Of a stretch of DNA of 64,000 nucleotides, positions 62,917 to 64,000 are shown one piece after another. Origin of the DNA: Vibrio sp. 10N.286.49.B3 (GTDB taxonomy: Bacteria > Pseudomonadota > Gammaproteobacteria > Enterobacterales > Vibrionaceae); assembly GCF_002873395.1 (NCBI RefSeq), contig NZ_MCUV01000034.1:1-64000 (forward strand), given 5' to 3'. Each line of letters opens with the position of its first letter. Position 1 is the first letter of the stretch. A model generated the notes under the pieces. The model made no database searches, was not told the DNA's origin, and was given only the letters and a program-made list of their open reading frames with translations. A program made the position numbers and the translations under genes.

Positions 62917-64000
62917 TTAACATTGATAAGTATATGAAACGTTACTTTGCGGTTTTTGTTGAATAAGAAACAGCTCAAACTGATAGCATGGCATTGGTTT
63001 TCCGTAGAAATATCCTTGGCTTACATCACAATTCTCTTCTAATATAAAATCAGCATGTTTTTTATTCTCAACACCTTCTGCGATGATCTTTATATTCAGT
63101 TTTTTCGCCATTTGCACAATTGAGTGGATAATTTCGCGGTCTTTAGGGTTTATGTGCATGTGCTGAATAAAGCTTTTATCAATCTTAATATAATCAAAAG
63201 GGTATTTTTTTAAATAACTAAAAGAGGCATACCCAGTCCCGAAGTCATCCAGTGACAGGGTGACGCCAAGATCATGCAAAGCGGTTAAGGTTTTTTCTGC
63301 TAATGTTTCATCCACGATAATACTGCTTTCAGTGACTTCGATTTCGAGTAGATAAGCAGGTAAATGGTAGGTCTCTAGTAGGTGCTGGATCTGTTCTACT
63401 AAATATGGATTTTGTAACTGTACCCCGGAAATATTAATCGCCATCCTAAAATCTTCATTAATATCAGCCCATTCACGTGCTTTTTCAATCGCAGTGCGTA
63501 AAACGAAGTTTCCTACTTCAAAAATTAACCCATTTTGTTCCGCGAGGTGGATTAAGGTTTCATCGGAAATATGACCTAAAATAGGATGCTTCCAGCGTAA
63601 CAGCGCTTCAGCACCGATCCAACGCTGAGTGATTGGGCAGACTTTCGGCTGATAGTAAAGCATCAGTTCATCATTACGTACGGCTTGTAATAAATAACTT
63701 TCCATTTGGTTTAACTGCGTTTGATTATCAGCAAGAGATTGAGAAAAAAGGCTGTACTCTTGACCAGAATCTTTGCAGGCCATCATCGCTTCTCGTGCAT
63801 ACTGCAACAGTGTGGTGGGTGATTGGTGATCTTTACTCGTCGCAATGCCAATAAACGTGTGCAGATGCGCTTTATGCTCCTCAATATCAAACTCTAAATG
63901 ACCCGCTTCAATAAATTGATGGCACAGTTCATCGATAGTAGCGTTAATGTTGGTTGTGCTAAGCGCAATAATGAGATCAATCGAGGTCGGTCTTGCTGTA
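62917..64000 (-). CDS. GGDEF-EAL protein, N terminus beyond window
   Basis: The frame is open through 64000, so the gene is partial. The visible N-terminal part (63808-64000) reads as the end of a GGDEF-type domain (GIATSKDHQSPTTLLQYAREAM). The EAL domain is complete and looks active: EALLRW, DDFGTGYAS, FDYIKIDKSFI and AEGVENKKHA hold the metal and catalytic acids of c-di-GMP phosphodiesterases. Whether the GGDEF half is active cannot be judged here. It ends 82 bp before the ATPase start on the same strand. Confidence 0.88.
   Translation of the reverse strand, partial: TARPTSIDLIIALSTTNINATIDELCHQFIEAGHLEFDIEEHKAHLHTFIGIATSKDHQSPTTLLQYAREAMMACKDSGQEYSLFSQSLADNQTQLNQMESYLLQAVRNDELMLYYQPKVCPITQRWIGAEALLRWKHPILGHISDETLIHLAEQNGLIFEVGNFVLRTAIEKAREWADINEDFRMAINISGVQLQNPYLVEQIQHLLETYHLPAYLLEIEVTESSIIVDETLAEKTLTALHDLGVTLSLDDFGTGYASFSYLKKYPFDYIKIDKSFIQHMHINPKDREIIHSIVQMAKKLNIKIIAEGVENKKHADFILEENCDVSQGYFYGKPMPCYQFELFLIQQKPQSNVSYTYQC

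Noticed and set aside
1..64000. CRISPR arrays, transposases, integrases, tRNA and rRNA genes
   Set aside because: No repeat-spacer pattern, no mobile-element protein and no recognisable stable RNA gene was found.

Overview
The window looks like a chromosomal segment of a marine gammaproteobacterium of the family Vibrionaceae, most likely Photobacterium or a close relative. The pointers are an AT-rich composition, small lineage-typical families (DUF2986, DUF3069, DUF3389), a fadL-volA lipid operon, nrdDG, a nirBD-nirC-cobA nitrite locus and a lysine riboswitch ahead of an NhaC-type transporter. The gene order reads as ordinary chromosome. I see no insertion sequence, phage, integron, CRISPR array, rRNA or tRNA.

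Layout. 1-6.2 kb: nitrite reduction (nirB, nirD, nirC, cobA) behind an FNR box, then a NYN-domain protein, a DUF2986 protein and a YgbA-type nitric-oxide-associated protein. 6.2-10.8 kb: a MATE exporter divergent from an AraC regulator, HlyD-type adaptor and DUF2955 membrane protein. 10.8-13.6 kb: a long AT-rich gap with a possible 33-codon gene, then a lipoprotein alkaline phosphatase and a DUF1566 protein. 13.7-16.4 kb: sulfur genes (persulfide/CoA-disulfide reductase with rhodanese, divergent from a split YeeE/YedE pair) sharing a promoter that carries two identical palindromes. 16.5-21 kb: a secreted nuclease, anaerobic ribonucleotide reductase nrdD/nrdG with FNR and NrdR sites and a structured leader, and a globin. 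21-26.7 kb: an unknown secreted EF-hand protein, a pentapeptide-repeat protein, an aminotransferase, a retropepsin-like lipoprotein and a small outer-membrane protein. 26.9-31.1 kb: cobyric acid synthase and modABC. 31.2-39.9 kb: DUF3069, a REC-GGDEF regulator, an unknown protein, focA with a divergent LysR gene, an OLD-family nuclease, a 5'-nucleotidase and a DUF1127-like protein.

40-47.4 kb: a compact chemosensory operon (hybrid CheA with an internal receiver, CheW, PAS-containing receptor, CheR, CheB) with no cheY or cheZ beside it and a CheB whose receiver lacks the phospho-accepting aspartate. 47.5-50.5 kb: lysine riboswitch, NhaC-type transporter and lysine-forming saccharopine dehydrogenase. 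50.5-64 kb: PhnA, volA and fadL, two membrane or envelope metalloproteases, a hotdog thioesterase, DUF3389, an SgrR-like regulator, a YjdF-like membrane protein, a DnaJ-related protein, an ABC-class ATPase and a GGDEF-EAL protein cut by the right edge.

Themes. Several parts serve anaerobic or low-oxygen life (nirBDC, FocA, nrdDG, molybdate uptake, globin, YgbA). Others serve scavenging at the cell surface (alkaline phosphatase, secreted nuclease, VolA/FadL). The most unusual items are the nrdD leader (upstream ORF plus mutually exclusive helices), the CheY-less chemosensory operon with a pseudo-receiver CheB, the lysine riboswitch driving a saccharopine-pathway enzyme, and the twin-palindrome promoter of the sulfur genes.
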